Positions 16,720-25,758 of a stretch of 64,000 nucleotides of DNA are shown here, piece by piece. Within the stretch, counting starts at the first letter, position 1. Every line of letters starts with the position of its first letter. The notes beneath the pieces are model-generated. The model ran no database searches and was not told the DNA's origin. It saw only the letters and a list, made by a program, of their open reading frames with translations. The DNA is taken from NCBI GenBank assembly GCA_963781775.1, contig CAWAHE010000013.1, forward strand, positions 62,001-126,000, written 5' to 3'. The position numbers were made by a program, and so were the translations under genes. The stretch is from CAVSRC01 sp963781775 (lineage in GTDB: Bacteria > Pseudomonadota > Alphaproteobacteria > Rhizobiales > Kaistiaceae).

Positions 16720-19129
16720 CCGTGACCTGATTCAACGCCAGTCGGCCGACCCGGCGCTCTTACGCCTGTCGCGGGCCCTCGGCAGGCTGACCTCGGTGAT
16801 TACCTGGATGAACACCGGAGCGCATCCGGACGACGAGCATAGCGGGCTGCTGGCGGCGCTGCGTTATCGCTTCGGCATGCGCGTGGTGATCCTCTGCTCG
16901 ACGCGCGGTGAGGGCGGGCAGAACGCCATCGGCCCCGAGCGCGGCGGCGCATTGGGCGCCATCCGCACGCGCGAGCTGGAGGAGGCGGCGCGGGCGCTCG
17001 ATGCTTCGATCGCCTGGGTTGGCCACGGACCGCAGGACTTGGTGTTCGACTTCGGCTTCTCCAAGAACGGCGACGATACCCTGGCGCGATGGGGGGAAGA
17101 GACGGTCGTCGGGCGCATGGTCGAGGCCTATCGCCGCTTCCGCCCCGACATCGTCGAGGTGACGTTTCTCGATGTGCCCGGCCAGCACGGCCATCACCGT
17201 GCCATGACGCGTGCCGCGATTGCCGCCTTCGACCGCGCCGCCGACGCCCAAGCGTTTCCGGAACAGATCGCGGCGGGGCTCGAGCCCTGGCAGGTCGCCA
17301 AGCTCTATTTGCCGGCGTGGTCGGGCGCCGGCAATTCCTACGATGACGAGGAGCCGCCGCCGGAGGCGACGGTCACTGTGTCGGCGCCCGGCCGCGACCC
17401 GGCAACCGGCGCCACCTATGCACAGATCGGCGAATGGTCGCGCTTCTTTCATGCGACCCAGGGAATGGGCCGCTGGCGGGAGAATGGACCGCAAAGCTGG
17501 CAGCTGCATCTGGCGCGCTCTTCGTTGCGCGCGAATACGGAAAGCGACGTTGGCGATGGCCTGCCGGCGAATGTCGGCGCGCTGGCGGAAATGCCGGGCG
17601 TGACCGGGGAACTGGCAACCGCGCTCGGTGATGCGCAGGCCGGCATCGACGCGGCGGTCGCGGCGTTTCCCGATGCGGCCGCCATCACGGCCGCGGCATT
17701 GCGGGCTGCCGATGCCATCGAAGCAGCCCAAGCGGCATGTCCGGCCGAACTGAAGCCACGCATCGCCCATCGGCTGGCGCGCAAGGCGCGCGAGCTCGAT
17801 GCGGTGTTGCTGGAGGCGGCTGGGCTTTCGGTTCGCATCCACGCCGAGCCGCCACGGCTGGCGCCAGGCGAGCAGGGTGCCTTGTCGGTTACGGCCGAGG
17901 TCGACGATGCGGCCACGGAGGTCTCGGTTGCCGTTGCCGGCCGCGACGGCATCATGGTCGGACTCGACAAGGCGGTGGAGGGCGCAAGGCTGTTTCCGGT
18001 GGCGGTGCAGGAGCGGATGGATTTCACCAACCCCTATTCAGCCGCCTTCGACCCGCTTACGGCGAATGGCGATCTTGGGGTGACGGTATCGGCGAAAATC
18101 GGCGAGCGGACGGTCAGCCGCACGTTCGATCCGGAGGAGGCCTTTCAGGTTCTGCCGGCATCGTCGCTGACGCTCGACCCGGACGCGGTCATCATCAACC
18201 TGGCGCGGCCGTTGTCGCCGGTTGTCATCTCCACGCTTGTCGGTGGCGATGCCGGCGGCACCGTTGCGCTGACGCCTCCGGAAGGGTGGAGCGCGGCTTC
18301 GGTCGGCGGTGGCTTTACCCTGACGCCACCGCGGGACATCTCGGCAGGGCGCTTCGCCATCGCCGCCACCCTCGACGGCAGGCCCGCCTCGCGCGTGCGG
18401 GCGGCGACCTATGCGCATCTCGGCACGACCGAATGGGCCGAGCCGGTGTCGCTTCCCGGTCTTGCCGTCAACGCCGCGCTGCCGGCAGGCGCGCGCGTCG
18501 CCTATGTCGGCGGCGGCAACGATCGCGTCGATTTCTGGTTGCGGCAGCTCGGCTTCGACGTCACGTCGCTCGATGCCGACATGTTGGATCGCGGCAACCT
18601 TGCCGCCTTCACGACGATCGTCGTCGGCATCTTCGCCTTCGGTACGCGCAAGGATCTTGCGGCGGCACGCCCGCGGCTGCGGCTCTGGGTCGAAGCGGGC
18701 GGCCATCTTGTCACGCTTTATCACCGGCCGGGCGATGGCTGGTCACCGGATGAAACGCCGCCACGTCACCTCGAGATCGGTCTGCCGTCGCTGCGCTGGC
18801 GCGTCACCGATCCCGCCGCGCCGGTGACCGTGCTGGCCCCCGACCATCCGTTGCTGAATACGCCGAATGCCATCGGGCCGGCGGATTGGGCGGGCTGGGA
18901 CAAGGAACGTGGCTTGTATTTCGCCTCGCGCTGGGACGATGCCTACACGCCGCTGCTTGCCATGAGCGACAAGGGCGAAGCGCCGCTCAAGGGTGCGCTG
19001 GTTTCCGCCGTCATTGGCAAGGGGCGGCACACCCACACCAGTCTGGTGCTCCACCACCAGCTCGACCGGTTGGTGCCCGGCGCCTTCCGTCTGCTCGCGA
19101 ATATGGTACAGCCAGCGACACCAGAGTAG
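16709..19129 (+). CDS. Large PIG-L family deacetylase with C-terminal extension
   Basis: 806 residues from the ATG at 16709 (GGAGG upstream; a TTG at 16688 is an alternative). The N-terminal third is a PIG-L/LmbE zinc deacetylase: GAHPDDEH at about 37-44 supplies metal ligands and the catalytic Asp, and GHHRAM at about 160 the later His. Family members remove N-acetyl groups from GlcNAc-like moieties. About 500 further residues contain beta-rich segments and, at about 590-720, a GATase-like region (AYVGGGNDRVDFWLRQLGFDV). No signal peptide is seen. It is cotranscribed with the ROK regulator and DUF3830, which suggests processing of the imported sugar. Confidence 0.85.
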   Translation: MLSDRDLIQRQSADPALLRLSRALGRLTSVITWMNTGAHPDDEHSGLLAALRYRFGMRVVILCSTRGEGGQNAIGPERGGALGAIRTRELEEAARALDASIAWVGHGPQDLVFDFGFSKNGDDTLARWGEETVVGRMVEAYRRFRPDIVEVTFLDVPGQHGHHRAMTRAAIAAFDRAADAQAFPEQIAAGLEPWQVAKLYLPAWSGAGNSYDDEEPPPEATVTVSAPGRDPATGATYAQIGEWSRFFHATQGMGRWRENGPQSWQLHLARSSLRANTESDVGDGLPANVGALAEMPGVTGELATALGDAQAGIDAAVAAFPDAAAITAAALRAADAIEAAQAACPAELKPRIAHRLARKARELDAVLLEAAGLSVRIHAEPPRLAPGEQGALSVTAEVDDAATEVSVAVAGRDGIMVGLDKAVEGARLFPVAVQERMDFTNPYSAAFDPLTANGDLGVTVSAKIGERTVSRTFDPEEAFQVLPASSLTLDPDAVIINLARPLSPVVISTLVGGDAGGTVALTPPEGWSAASVGGGFTLTPPRDISAGRFAIAATLDGRPASRVRAATYAHLGTTEWAEPVSLPGLAVNAALPAGARVAYVGGGNDRVDFWLRQLGFDVTSLDADMLDRGNLAAFTTIVVGIFAFGTRKDLAAARPRLRLWVEAGGHLVTLYHRPGDGWSPDETPPRHLEIGLPSLRWRVTDPAAPVTVLAPDHPLLNTPNAIGPADWAGWDKERGLYFASRWDDAYTPLLAMSDKGEAPLKGALVSAVIGKGRHTHTSLVLHHQLDRLVPGAFRLLANMVQPATPE

Positions 19130-19151
19130 TCGCAAGCACCGGGGAACATAC

Positions 19152-19565
19152 GTGTCGACCATCCGCATCAAGGCAGGGCCCTACACCTTCGCCGCCCGTT
19201 TCGAGGAAAAAGCGGCGCCCAAAACCTGTGCGAAATTCCAGAGCCTGCTGCCATACAAGGAGCGCATCATCCATGTGCGGTGGAGCGGCGAGGGATGCTG
19301 GATTCCGCTCGGCGAGCTTGATCTGGGCCTCGGTTTCGAGAACCACACCAGCTATCCGGCGCCGGGCGAGATCATCCTCTATCCGGGTGGAATCAGCGAA
19401 ACCGAGATCCTGCTCGCCTATGGCGGGGTTCATTTTGCCAGCAAAGTCGGCCAATTGGCCGGCAATCACTTCCTAACCATCACCGAAGGGCGCGAGAACC
19501 TGATGGCGCTTGGCAAGCTATGTCTCTGGGAAGGCGCCCAGGATATCGTTTTCGAGCGAACCTGA
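19152..19565 (+). CDS. DUF3830 family protein (cyclophilin-like fold)
   Basis: 137 residues from a GTG at 19152 with GGGGA seven bases upstream. The segments AARFEEKAAPKTCAKF, HVRWSGEGCWIPLG, SYPAPGEIILYPGG and GQLAGNHF are characteristic of DUF3830, small cyclophilin-like proteins of unknown function. They are often encoded beside amidohydrolase-type catabolic enzymes. It follows the PIG-L gene by 22 bases in the same direction, so it should be part of that unit. Confidence 0.85.
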   Translation: MSTIRIKAGPYTFAARFEEKAAPKTCAKFQSLLPYKERIIHVRWSGEGCWIPLGELDLGLGFENHTSYPAPGEIILYPGGISETEILLAYGGVHFASKVGQLAGNHFLTITEGRENLMALGKLCLWEGAQDIVFERT

Positions 19566-19710
19566 CGGGTTGCAGACAAGTAGCAGGTACACGCGCCCGC
19601 ATTCACAATCTCGACAATCTTCCCCTCTAGCCGTAAATCGGTGCCGTCGAGCACGGGGTAAGTGATTCGACGGAACTACATCTTCCCGGTGACCTTCACG
19701 AGAGTACGCT

Positions 19711-20196
19711 ATGCGCCAGCAGGCGAAGCCGTTTACTGTTGAAATCAAGAAAAGCCGCAAATCCAATCAGGAACCGCAACCGCTTTTTGGCGATCTTCTG
19801 GTCGCTGAAGCAGCGCCGAAGCCGAAAAACGGCGCCGACGGGTTGTTCGGGCATCGGCCTGAAGCCAAGGCGAACGGCGATGTGACGGGCCTTTTTGGGG
19901 CGCCGCATGCCGAACCGGCGCGACCGGCCACCCGAATCCTTCCGGATCTGACGGCGCGCGCGGCCGCGGTCGTCGAGGACGAGCCGGCAAGAGCGCGCAA
20001 GCCGCGTGTCGCCAAGACCAAGGGCCCGCGCGTTCCGAAACCGAAACCGCTCCCCGTAACGCTGGCCGAAGCGCCGGTCGAACGCGCGGTGGCGATGCCG
20101 GCGGCAGCCATCCGGGTTCGCCGTCGCGCCAAGGACGAGACGGGTCTCGCCCGCGCCGATCGGTGGAAACGCCGCCTGCCGCGTTTCGCCCGCTAG
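19711..20196 (+). CDS. Hypothetical basic, low-complexity protein
   Basis: 161 residues, rich in Ala, Pro, Arg and Lys, with no predicted globular core or membrane segment. The start KPFTVEIKKSRK and the end DRWKRRLPRF recall a family of short hypothetical proteins found across Rhizobiales, in which only the two ends are conserved. In between, two LFG repeats (LFGDLL, LFGHRP, LFGAPH) stand out. A GAGAG site precedes the ATG. Nucleic-acid binding is possible from the charge but is not shown. Confidence 0.6.
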   Translation: MRQQAKPFTVEIKKSRKSNQEPQPLFGDLLVAEAAPKPKNGADGLFGHRPEAKANGDVTGLFGAPHAEPARPATRILPDLTARAAAVVEDEPARARKPRVAKTKGPRVPKPKPLPVTLAEAPVERAVAMPAAAIRVRRRAKDETGLARADRWKRRLPRFAR

Positions 20197-20250
20197 GGTC
20201 GCGCCTGATAGGCTGGCCGTCGGCTCCGAACGGAGCGGACTGGACGGCCC

Positions 20251-21055
20251 ATGCCAAATATCATTTCGATCGCCGAACCCGACGACCCGCGTGTCGCCGC
20301 CTATCGCGACGTGCGTGAACGCGATCTCGTCGGGCGCGAGGGCCTGTTCGTCGCCGAGGGCGAGGTGGTGCTGAACGTGCTGCTCGGGCCGCGCGCGCGT
20401 CACGAGACCGTGTCGCTGCTGATCGCCGAAAAACGGATCGCCGGGCTCGCCGAGCTTCTCGGTGTGGTGCCGGATACCGTTCCGGTCTACGCGGCGGGGC
20501 AGCCGGTCATGGACAGCATCGTCGGCTTCCATATCCACCGCGGCATATTGGCGCTCGGCCGCAAGGCGGCGATGCCGTCGGCCGACGCGCTTGTGGCTGG
20601 CCTCGGGCGGCGCGCGCTGGTGGTCGTTCTCTCGGCCATTGCCAATCATGACAATATGGGAGGCATCTGCCGCAACGCTGCCGCCTTTGGCGCCGATGCC
20701 GTCATCCTCGACGACGATTGCTGCGATCCGTTCTATCGCAAGGCCATCCGCGTCTCGGTCGGCGGCTCGCTCACGCTGCCGTTTGCGCGCGTTGCCCGTC
20801 CGCTCGATGCCATCGACATTCTCACTCGCGCACCGGTTCCAGACTCTGGCGCTGTCTCCCGCCGGCCACAAGGCGCTCGGCGATGTCAGGCGCACTGAGC
20901 GCGTTGCGGCGATCTTCGGCGCCGAGGGTCCCGGCCTGCCCAAGCCCGTGCTCGATCGCGTCGATACGGTCCGCATCGCCATGGCGCCAGGCATGGATTC
21001 GCTGAACGTCGCCACGGCGAGCGGCATCGTGCTCCACCATCTCGCCTCTGGCTGA
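20251..21055 (+). pseudogene. SpoU/TrmH-family RNA methyltransferase, interrupted by a one-base frameshift
   Basis: The N-terminal part (20251 to about 20832) has the substrate-binding region and the start of the SPOUT fold (NHDNMGGICRNAAAFGADAV). The C-terminal part continues in the next frame (about 20837-21055) with LGAEGP-type IFGAEGPGLP and the SAM-knot motif MDSLNVATASG. The join lies at 20833-20836, where four bases stand where one Gly-like codon is expected, so there is one extra base. The first frame alone ends at 20898 and lacks the SAM knot. Either the gene is broken or the base is a sequence error. Family role: 2'-O-methylation of tRNA or rRNA ribose. Confidence 0.8.
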
Positions 21056-21058
21056 CGC

Positions 21059-21913
21059 TCAGCCGAGTTCCAGCGTCGTGATGGCGAAGGTGCGGTCGAG
21101 CGGCAATGCCGGCGCCGGGCCGCGATACATGCGGGCCGTCTCGAAGACCGGTGCGAGACCGTGCCGGGCCACCAGCGCCATGGCGTCGGCATTCGGTTCG
21201 GGCACGTCGATGAAGATAGGCGCGCCGCGCAGGCGGGCGGTGAGTGCGCCGAACAGCCGTTCGGCGATGTCGGGCGTATCGGCAAAGAGCGGCCCGACCT
21301 TGTAGCCCTCGCGGCACTGGCGCACGCAGCCGTAGCCGCAGATCGAATCCGCCTCGACGAAGGCCAGCGTGCGCCGTCCGGGCGGCTTCAGCCAGGCGCG
21401 CAGGAATGCCTCGCGCGGACCGGCTTGCAGTGCGCGGTCATAGGCCACGATCGAGCCGGCCATGCCGACCGGGTGGCCGTTGCGCAGTTCGACCAGCCGC
21501 GGGTCGGCGATCTCATGTGCGCTGGCAGTGCCGCCGAAGCGGATATTGCGATGGGCAAGCGCGAAGCCGGATTTCGCGTAGTTCGCCTGTTGGGCGACGA
21601 CGCCGTCGAGGCCGATGGTGCGCTCGCCAAGATGCGCCATGCCGGCGTTCCACATGGCCCGGCCATGGCGTTTCCCGCGGTGATCCGGATGGCAGATGTA
21701 GAGGCCAAGGAAACCATAAGCGTCGCCGTAGGCCACCACGGAAATACAGGCGATGGGCTCCCTGTCGATGAAGCCCATCAGGAAGCCTTCCGGGCCGGCT
21801 GCGTGGAAGGCTTCGACGTCGGCGTCGCCCGGGTTCCAGCCCTCCGCCGCAGCCCAGTCAAGGGCGCGCGCGAGATCGGCGGGTGTCATCGGGCGGATGG
21901 AAAGGCCGCTCAC
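21059..21913 (-). CDS. GNAT-family N-acetyltransferase with tandem domains
   Basis: 284 residues from a GTG at 21913, seven bases after the pyrF stop. The first GNAT domain (about 1-130) carries the acetyl-CoA loop as HPDHRGKRHGRAMW. The C-terminal part (about 145-284) resembles the second GNAT-like domain of YitH-type proteins (FVEADSICGYGCVR...GPLFAD). The protein probably acetylates an amine; the substrate is unknown. It follows pyrF in the same direction and converges on the broken methyltransferase gene with three bases between stops. Confidence 0.8.
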   Translation of the reverse strand: MSGLSIRPMTPADLARALDWAAAEGWNPGDADVEAFHAAGPEGFLMGFIDREPIACISVVAYGDAYGFLGLYICHPDHRGKRHGRAMWNAGMAHLGERTIGLDGVVAQQANYAKSGFALAHRNIRFGGTASAHEIADPRLVELRNGHPVGMAGSIVAYDRALQAGPREAFLRAWLKPPGRRTLAFVEADSICGYGCVRQCREGYKVGPLFADTPDIAERLFGALTARLRGAPIFIDVPEPNADAMALVARHGLAPVFETARMYRGPAPALPLDRTFAITTLELG

Positions 21914-21920
21914 GTCGGTG

Positions 21921-22913
21921 TCAGCCCTTGAGGCTCTCCCGGACCGCGGCGATGTGGCGGGAGAGGGTGTCGGTGAACGCTGATTTCCACACATCGAACG
22001 TGCCGGTGGCGGCGTCTGGCGGAAAGAGTGTCGCGCGGGCGGAGTTGATGAGGCCGCCCTCGCGTCCGGCCGGTCCCGGCGCGAGGGCGGCGGCAAATTG
22101 CGCGAGGTCGCCGGCCTGATAGCCGAAGCCCGGGATGAGGAAGAGCGCCTTCGGCAAGAGGCTGCGGATGTCCGCGGCTTCCTGAGGATAGGTGGCGCCC
22201 ACTACCACGCCCAGCGACGACCAGCCGGTCTCCGGGCCGATCAGCGTCTCGGCGATCGGGCGGAGAGCCAGAGCGACGCTGCCATAGAGAGTGCTGTTGC
22301 CGGTCTTCAGGTTCTGGAAGTCGCCGGAGCCGGGGTTGCTGGTCTTGACCAGCACGAAGATGCCGCGGCCGTGTGCGCGGCAGAGCTTCACATACGGCTC
22401 CAGCGTATCGACGCCCATATAGGGGTTGACGGTCAGGCACTCGACTGGATTGGGGCTGTCCGGCGCGAGATACGCCTCGGCATAGGCCTCCGCGGTCGAA
22501 CCGATGTCGTTGCGCTTGCCGTCGAGCACGACGATCAGGCCGCGGCCGTGGGCATAAGCGACCACGCGCTCCAGCAGCGCGATGCCAGCCGAGCCGAGGC
22601 GCTCGTACATGGCGCTCTGCGGTTTCACCGCGGCGACATGGGGCGCCGCGATGTCGATGACGGCGGTCAGGAAGGCCTCGATCGCGGTCACCGTTTCCGG
22701 TGCGCGGGCATTCATGTCGCCGCTCCGAAACGCGGCGGGGATCATGGCGAGATGCGGGTCGAGGCCGAGGCAGAAGCAGTGGCCGAGGGAGCGGCTGCGG
22801 GCGATCACCGCGTCGGCGAAATGGAAGCCCTCCGCCCGTCCGGGCGCTTCGCTGCCGAAGATCGTATCGGAGGCGTCCAAAGGTTGATTCCCGCGTTGCC
22901 GCGCATGTTGCAC
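21921..22913 (-). CDS. pyrF: Orotidine 5'-phosphate decarboxylase (type 2)
   Basis: 330 residues as drawn; conserved sequence starts near residue 30 (FADAVIARSRSLG), so a shorter non-ATG start is possible. It converts OMP to UMP, the last step of pyrimidine synthesis. The catalytic Asp-Lys-x-x-Asp array is in VVLDGKRNDIGST. The segments CLGLDPHL, VNPYMG and VKTSNPGSGDFQ mark the longer subfamily-2 enzyme rather than the E. coli type. It is divergent from pyrC and pyrE. Confidence 0.93.
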   Translation of the reverse strand: MQHARQRGNQPLDASDTIFGSEAPGRAEGFHFADAVIARSRSLGHCFCLGLDPHLAMIPAAFRSGDMNARAPETVTAIEAFLTAVIDIAAPHVAAVKPQSAMYERLGSAGIALLERVVAYAHGRGLIVVLDGKRNDIGSTAEAYAEAYLAPDSPNPVECLTVNPYMGVDTLEPYVKLCRAHGRGIFVLVKTSNPGSGDFQNLKTGNSTLYGSVALALRPIAETLIGPETGWSSLGVVVGATYPQEAADIRSLLPKALFLIPGFGYQAGDLAQFAAALAPGPAGREGGLINSARATLFPPDAATGTFDVWKSAFTDTLSRHIAAVRESLKG

Positions 22914-22975
22914 ATCGCCGCCACGCGATCAATTGCGGTTGCGGCCGGCCGCCGGCTGGTGTGTATCTCGAAGCG

Positions 22976-24034
22976 ATGGATCGAATCGAGATAACCCGGC
23001 CGGACGACTGGCATCTCCACGTCCGGGATGGCGCGATGCTGAAGGCGACGCTGCCGGCGAGCGCCGCCGTCTTCGGGCGCGCGATCATCATGCCCAATCT
23101 GGTTCCGCCGATCCGCACGCTGGCCGATCTCCGCGCCTATCGAGCGCGGATTGTCGCGGCCCTTCCGGCCGGGCATCCGTTCCGGCCGCTGATGACGCTT
23201 TACCTGACCAACGACACCGATCCCGCGGTCATCCGGGACGGCGCCACATCGGGAGAGCTGGCGGCCGTCAAGCTTTATCCCGCAGGCGCGACCACCAATT
23301 CCGACAGCGGCGTCACCGATATCAGCAAGGTCGACCGCGTGCTGGCGGCGATGCAGGACGCGGACGTGCCCCTTCTCGTCCACGGCGAGGTCACCGATCC
23401 GGCCGTCGATATCTTCGACCGCGAGAAGGTGTTCATCGATCGCGTGCTCACGCCGCTCCGTGCGCGCTTTCCCCAACTCCGCATCGTGCTCGAACACGCC
23501 ACGACGCGCGAGGCGGTCGATTGCGTGCTGGCGGCGGACGCCAATCTCGCCGCGACCATCACGCCGCATCATCTGATGTTCAGCCGCAACGCCATCTTCA
23601 GGGGGGGCATCCGCCCGCATCTCTATTGCCTGCCGATCGCCAAGCGCGAAGAGCATCGGTTGGCGTTGGTGAAGGCGGCAACCTCCGGCGACCGCCGCTT
23701 CTTCCTCGGCACAGACTCGGCACCGCACACCGTCTCGGCCAAGGAATGCGCGTGCGGGAGCGCCGGCATCTTCAGTGCGCCGGTGGCGTTGCCCTGCCTG
23801 GCGCAGGTCTTCGACGAGGCGGACGCGCTCGACAGGCTGGAAGCCTTCGTTTCGCTGAACGGCGCGGCCTATTACAAGCTGCCGCCGAACGCCGACCGGA
23901 TCACGCTTGCGCGCGGCAAGCCGGTGGACGCCGGCTTCGTGGCGGTTGAAGCGGATGCGCCGGAACAGGTACGGGTCTTCCAGCCGGACACGCCGATTTC
24001 ATGGGCAGTGGTGACGGGTTTGAGACCGGTCTAG
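22976..24034 (+). CDS. pyrC: Dihydroorotase (class II)
   Basis: 352 residues from the ATG at 22976. It cyclises carbamoyl-aspartate to dihydroorotate. The metal-binding HLH is at 13-15 in DDWHLHVRDG; the probable carboxylated Lys is K99 in AAVKLYPAGATTNS. Further ligands lie in LVHGEV, LEHATT and LGTDSAPH. Length and motifs match the E. coli-type homodimeric PyrC, not the longer PyrC/PyrX type. pyrE follows by 10 bases in the same direction, and pyrF is divergent 62 bases away. Confidence 0.96.
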   Translation: MDRIEITRPDDWHLHVRDGAMLKATLPASAAVFGRAIIMPNLVPPIRTLADLRAYRARIVAALPAGHPFRPLMTLYLTNDTDPAVIRDGATSGELAAVKLYPAGATTNSDSGVTDISKVDRVLAAMQDADVPLLVHGEVTDPAVDIFDREKVFIDRVLTPLRARFPQLRIVLEHATTREAVDCVLAADANLAATITPHHLMFSRNAIFRGGIRPHLYCLPIAKREEHRLALVKAATSGDRRFFLGTDSAPHTVSAKECACGSAGIFSAPVALPCLAQVFDEADALDRLEAFVSLNGAAYYKLPPNADRITLARGKPVDAGFVAVEADAPEQVRVFQPDTPISWAVVTGLRPV

Positions 24035-24044
24035 AGGAGAAAAC

Positions 24045-24728
24045 ATGGCGGGGTTCACGGACAAGGCGACAATCGCGGAGCTGACCGCGCGCATGCTGCT
24101 TGAGGTCAAAGCGGTGCATTTCCGCGCCGACGAGCCCTACAAGTTCACATCGGGCCTCGCGAGCCCCGTCTATACCGACTGCCGCAAGCTGATCTCGTTC
24201 CCGCAGGTGCGCTCGACGCTGATGGATTTCGCTGTTTCGACCATCCTCAGCGAGATCGGATTCGCTCGGATCGACGCGGTCGCCGGCGGCGAGACGGCCG
24301 GCATCCCGTTCGCCGCCTGGATCGCCGACCGGCTGTCTCTGCCCATGCAATATGTGCGTAAGAAGCCGAAGGGCTTCGGCCGCAACGCCCTCATCGAGGG
24401 CGACTTCCATGAGGGCGCACGCACCTTGCTGGTCGAGGATCTCGCCACCGACGGCGGCAGCAAGCTGAAGTTCTGCGAGGCGATGCGCCAGGCGGGCATG
24501 AAGGTCGACCACGCCTTCGTCGTGTTCTTCTACGACATCTTTCCGAATACGCGGAAACTGCTCGGCGACGCCGGTATCACGCTGCATGCGCTGGCCACCT
24601 GGTGGGACGTGCTGAAGATCGCGCGCGCCGAGAAGACCTTCGACAGCGTCACGCTGGACGAGGTCGAGAAATTCCTGCACGGCCCGGCGGAATGGTCGAA
24701 GGCGCACGGGGGCATCGTGCCGGCATGA
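24045..24728 (+). CDS. pyrE: Orotate phosphoribosyltransferase
   Basis: 227 residues, start preceded by GGAGA. It joins orotate to PRPP to give OMP. The PRPP-binding motif is LLVEDLATDGGSKL; the hood segment is YVRKKPKGFGR. The N-terminal YKFTSGLASPVYTDCRKL binds orotate. pyrC lies 10 bases upstream and an aldo/keto reductase gene 18 bases downstream, so a three-gene transcript is likely. Confidence 0.96.
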   Translation: MAGFTDKATIAELTARMLLEVKAVHFRADEPYKFTSGLASPVYTDCRKLISFPQVRSTLMDFAVSTILSEIGFARIDAVAGGETAGIPFAAWIADRLSLPMQYVRKKPKGFGRNALIEGDFHEGARTLLVEDLATDGGSKLKFCEAMRQAGMKVDHAFVVFFYDIFPNTRKLLGDAGITLHALATWWDVLKIARAEKTFDSVTLDEVEKFLHGPAEWSKAHGGIVPA

Positions 24729-24746
24729 GAAACCCGGGGAGGATTC

Positions 24747-25736
24747 ATGGAGAGGACCACGATCGCGGGGACGGACATTTCCGTCTCGCGGCTGTCGCTC
24801 GGAACCTGGGCTTTCGGTAGTGACCCGGTCTGGGGCGAACAAGGCGACAAGGACTCAATCGACACGGTTTCCGCAGCGCTCGATGCCGGCATCGATTTCA
24901 TCGATACGGCCGCCGGTTATGCCGAGGGGCGCTCGGAAGAGGTCCTCGGCCGCGCCCTTCGCGGCCGGCGGGACAAGGCGGTGGTCGCCACCAAGGTCTA
25001 CGGCACGCTCAGCCGTGACGGCATCATCGGCGCCTGCGAAAGCAGCTTGAAACGGCTCGGCACGGACTATCTCGACGTCTTCTACATACACTGGCCGATG
25101 CCCGATCTTGTCCTCGACGACGCGCTGTCCGGGCTTCGCCATTTGCGCGAGACCGGGAAGATCCGCGCGGCCGGCATCTCGAATTTCGGGCCGCTATGGC
25201 TGACCGATCTGGCCGCCGCGAAGGACGCCGGCGTTATCGTGCTGCACCAATTGCCCTACAGTCTGTTCTGGCGGGCGATCGAGTTCGACATCCTGCCGAA
25301 GAGCCGCGACCTCCGGCACACTGTCGTCGCCTACTCGACGCTGTCCCAGGGGCTGCTCACCGGCCGCTATCGCTCCGCGACGGAAGTGCCGCCGGGGCTG
25401 CATGTCACGCGCTACTACAGCGACGGGCCGCACGGGGAGGCGGGCGCCGAAACCGAAGTCTTCGCCGCGCTGGACGAACTGCGTGCGGTCGCCAGAGAAA
25501 TCGATCTGCCGCTTGCCGATCTCGCGATTCAGTGGGTGCTGGCCCAGCCCGATGTTGGTATCGCGCTGACAGGCGCGCGCACGCCGGCCGAGATCGCCAA
25601 CAACGCCCGCGCCCTCGACCGCAAGGTCGATCCGGCGGTGTTTGCCCGGATGACCGCGATCGCCGAGCCGGTGCGCCAGAAGCTCGGGCCGAACCCGGAT
25701 ATGTGGAAAGGCAGTGCCGAGACGCGTTACCGGTAG
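24747..25736 (+). CDS. Aldo/keto reductase
   Basis: 329 residues with GGGAGGA before the ATG. The catalytic tetrad of the family is visible: Asp in FIDTAAGYAEG, Tyr in the same segment, Lys in VVATKVYG and His in FYIHWPMPD. The C-terminal part has YSTLSQGLLTGRY and the NADPH site in LTGARTPAEIANN. It reduces carbonyl groups with NADPH; substrate unknown. It follows pyrE closely, probably a transcriptional hitch-hiker. Confidence 0.92.
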   Translation: MERTTIAGTDISVSRLSLGTWAFGSDPVWGEQGDKDSIDTVSAALDAGIDFIDTAAGYAEGRSEEVLGRALRGRRDKAVVATKVYGTLSRDGIIGACESSLKRLGTDYLDVFYIHWPMPDLVLDDALSGLRHLRETGKIRAAGISNFGPLWLTDLAAAKDAGVIVLHQLPYSLFWRAIEFDILPKSRDLRHTVVAYSTLSQGLLTGRYRSATEVPPGLHVTRYYSDGPHGEAGAETEVFAALDELRAVAREIDLPLADLAIQWVLAQPDVGIALTGARTPAEIANNARALDRKVDPAVFARMTAIAEPVRQKLGPNPDMWKGSAETRYR

Positions 25737-25758
25737 GCCGCGCCGACGCACTTCGCCT

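Noticed and set aside
19696..21285. 529-codon frame antisense to the hypothetical protein and the methyltransferase
   Set aside because: Low-complexity shadow; the + strand genes carry recognisable motifs.
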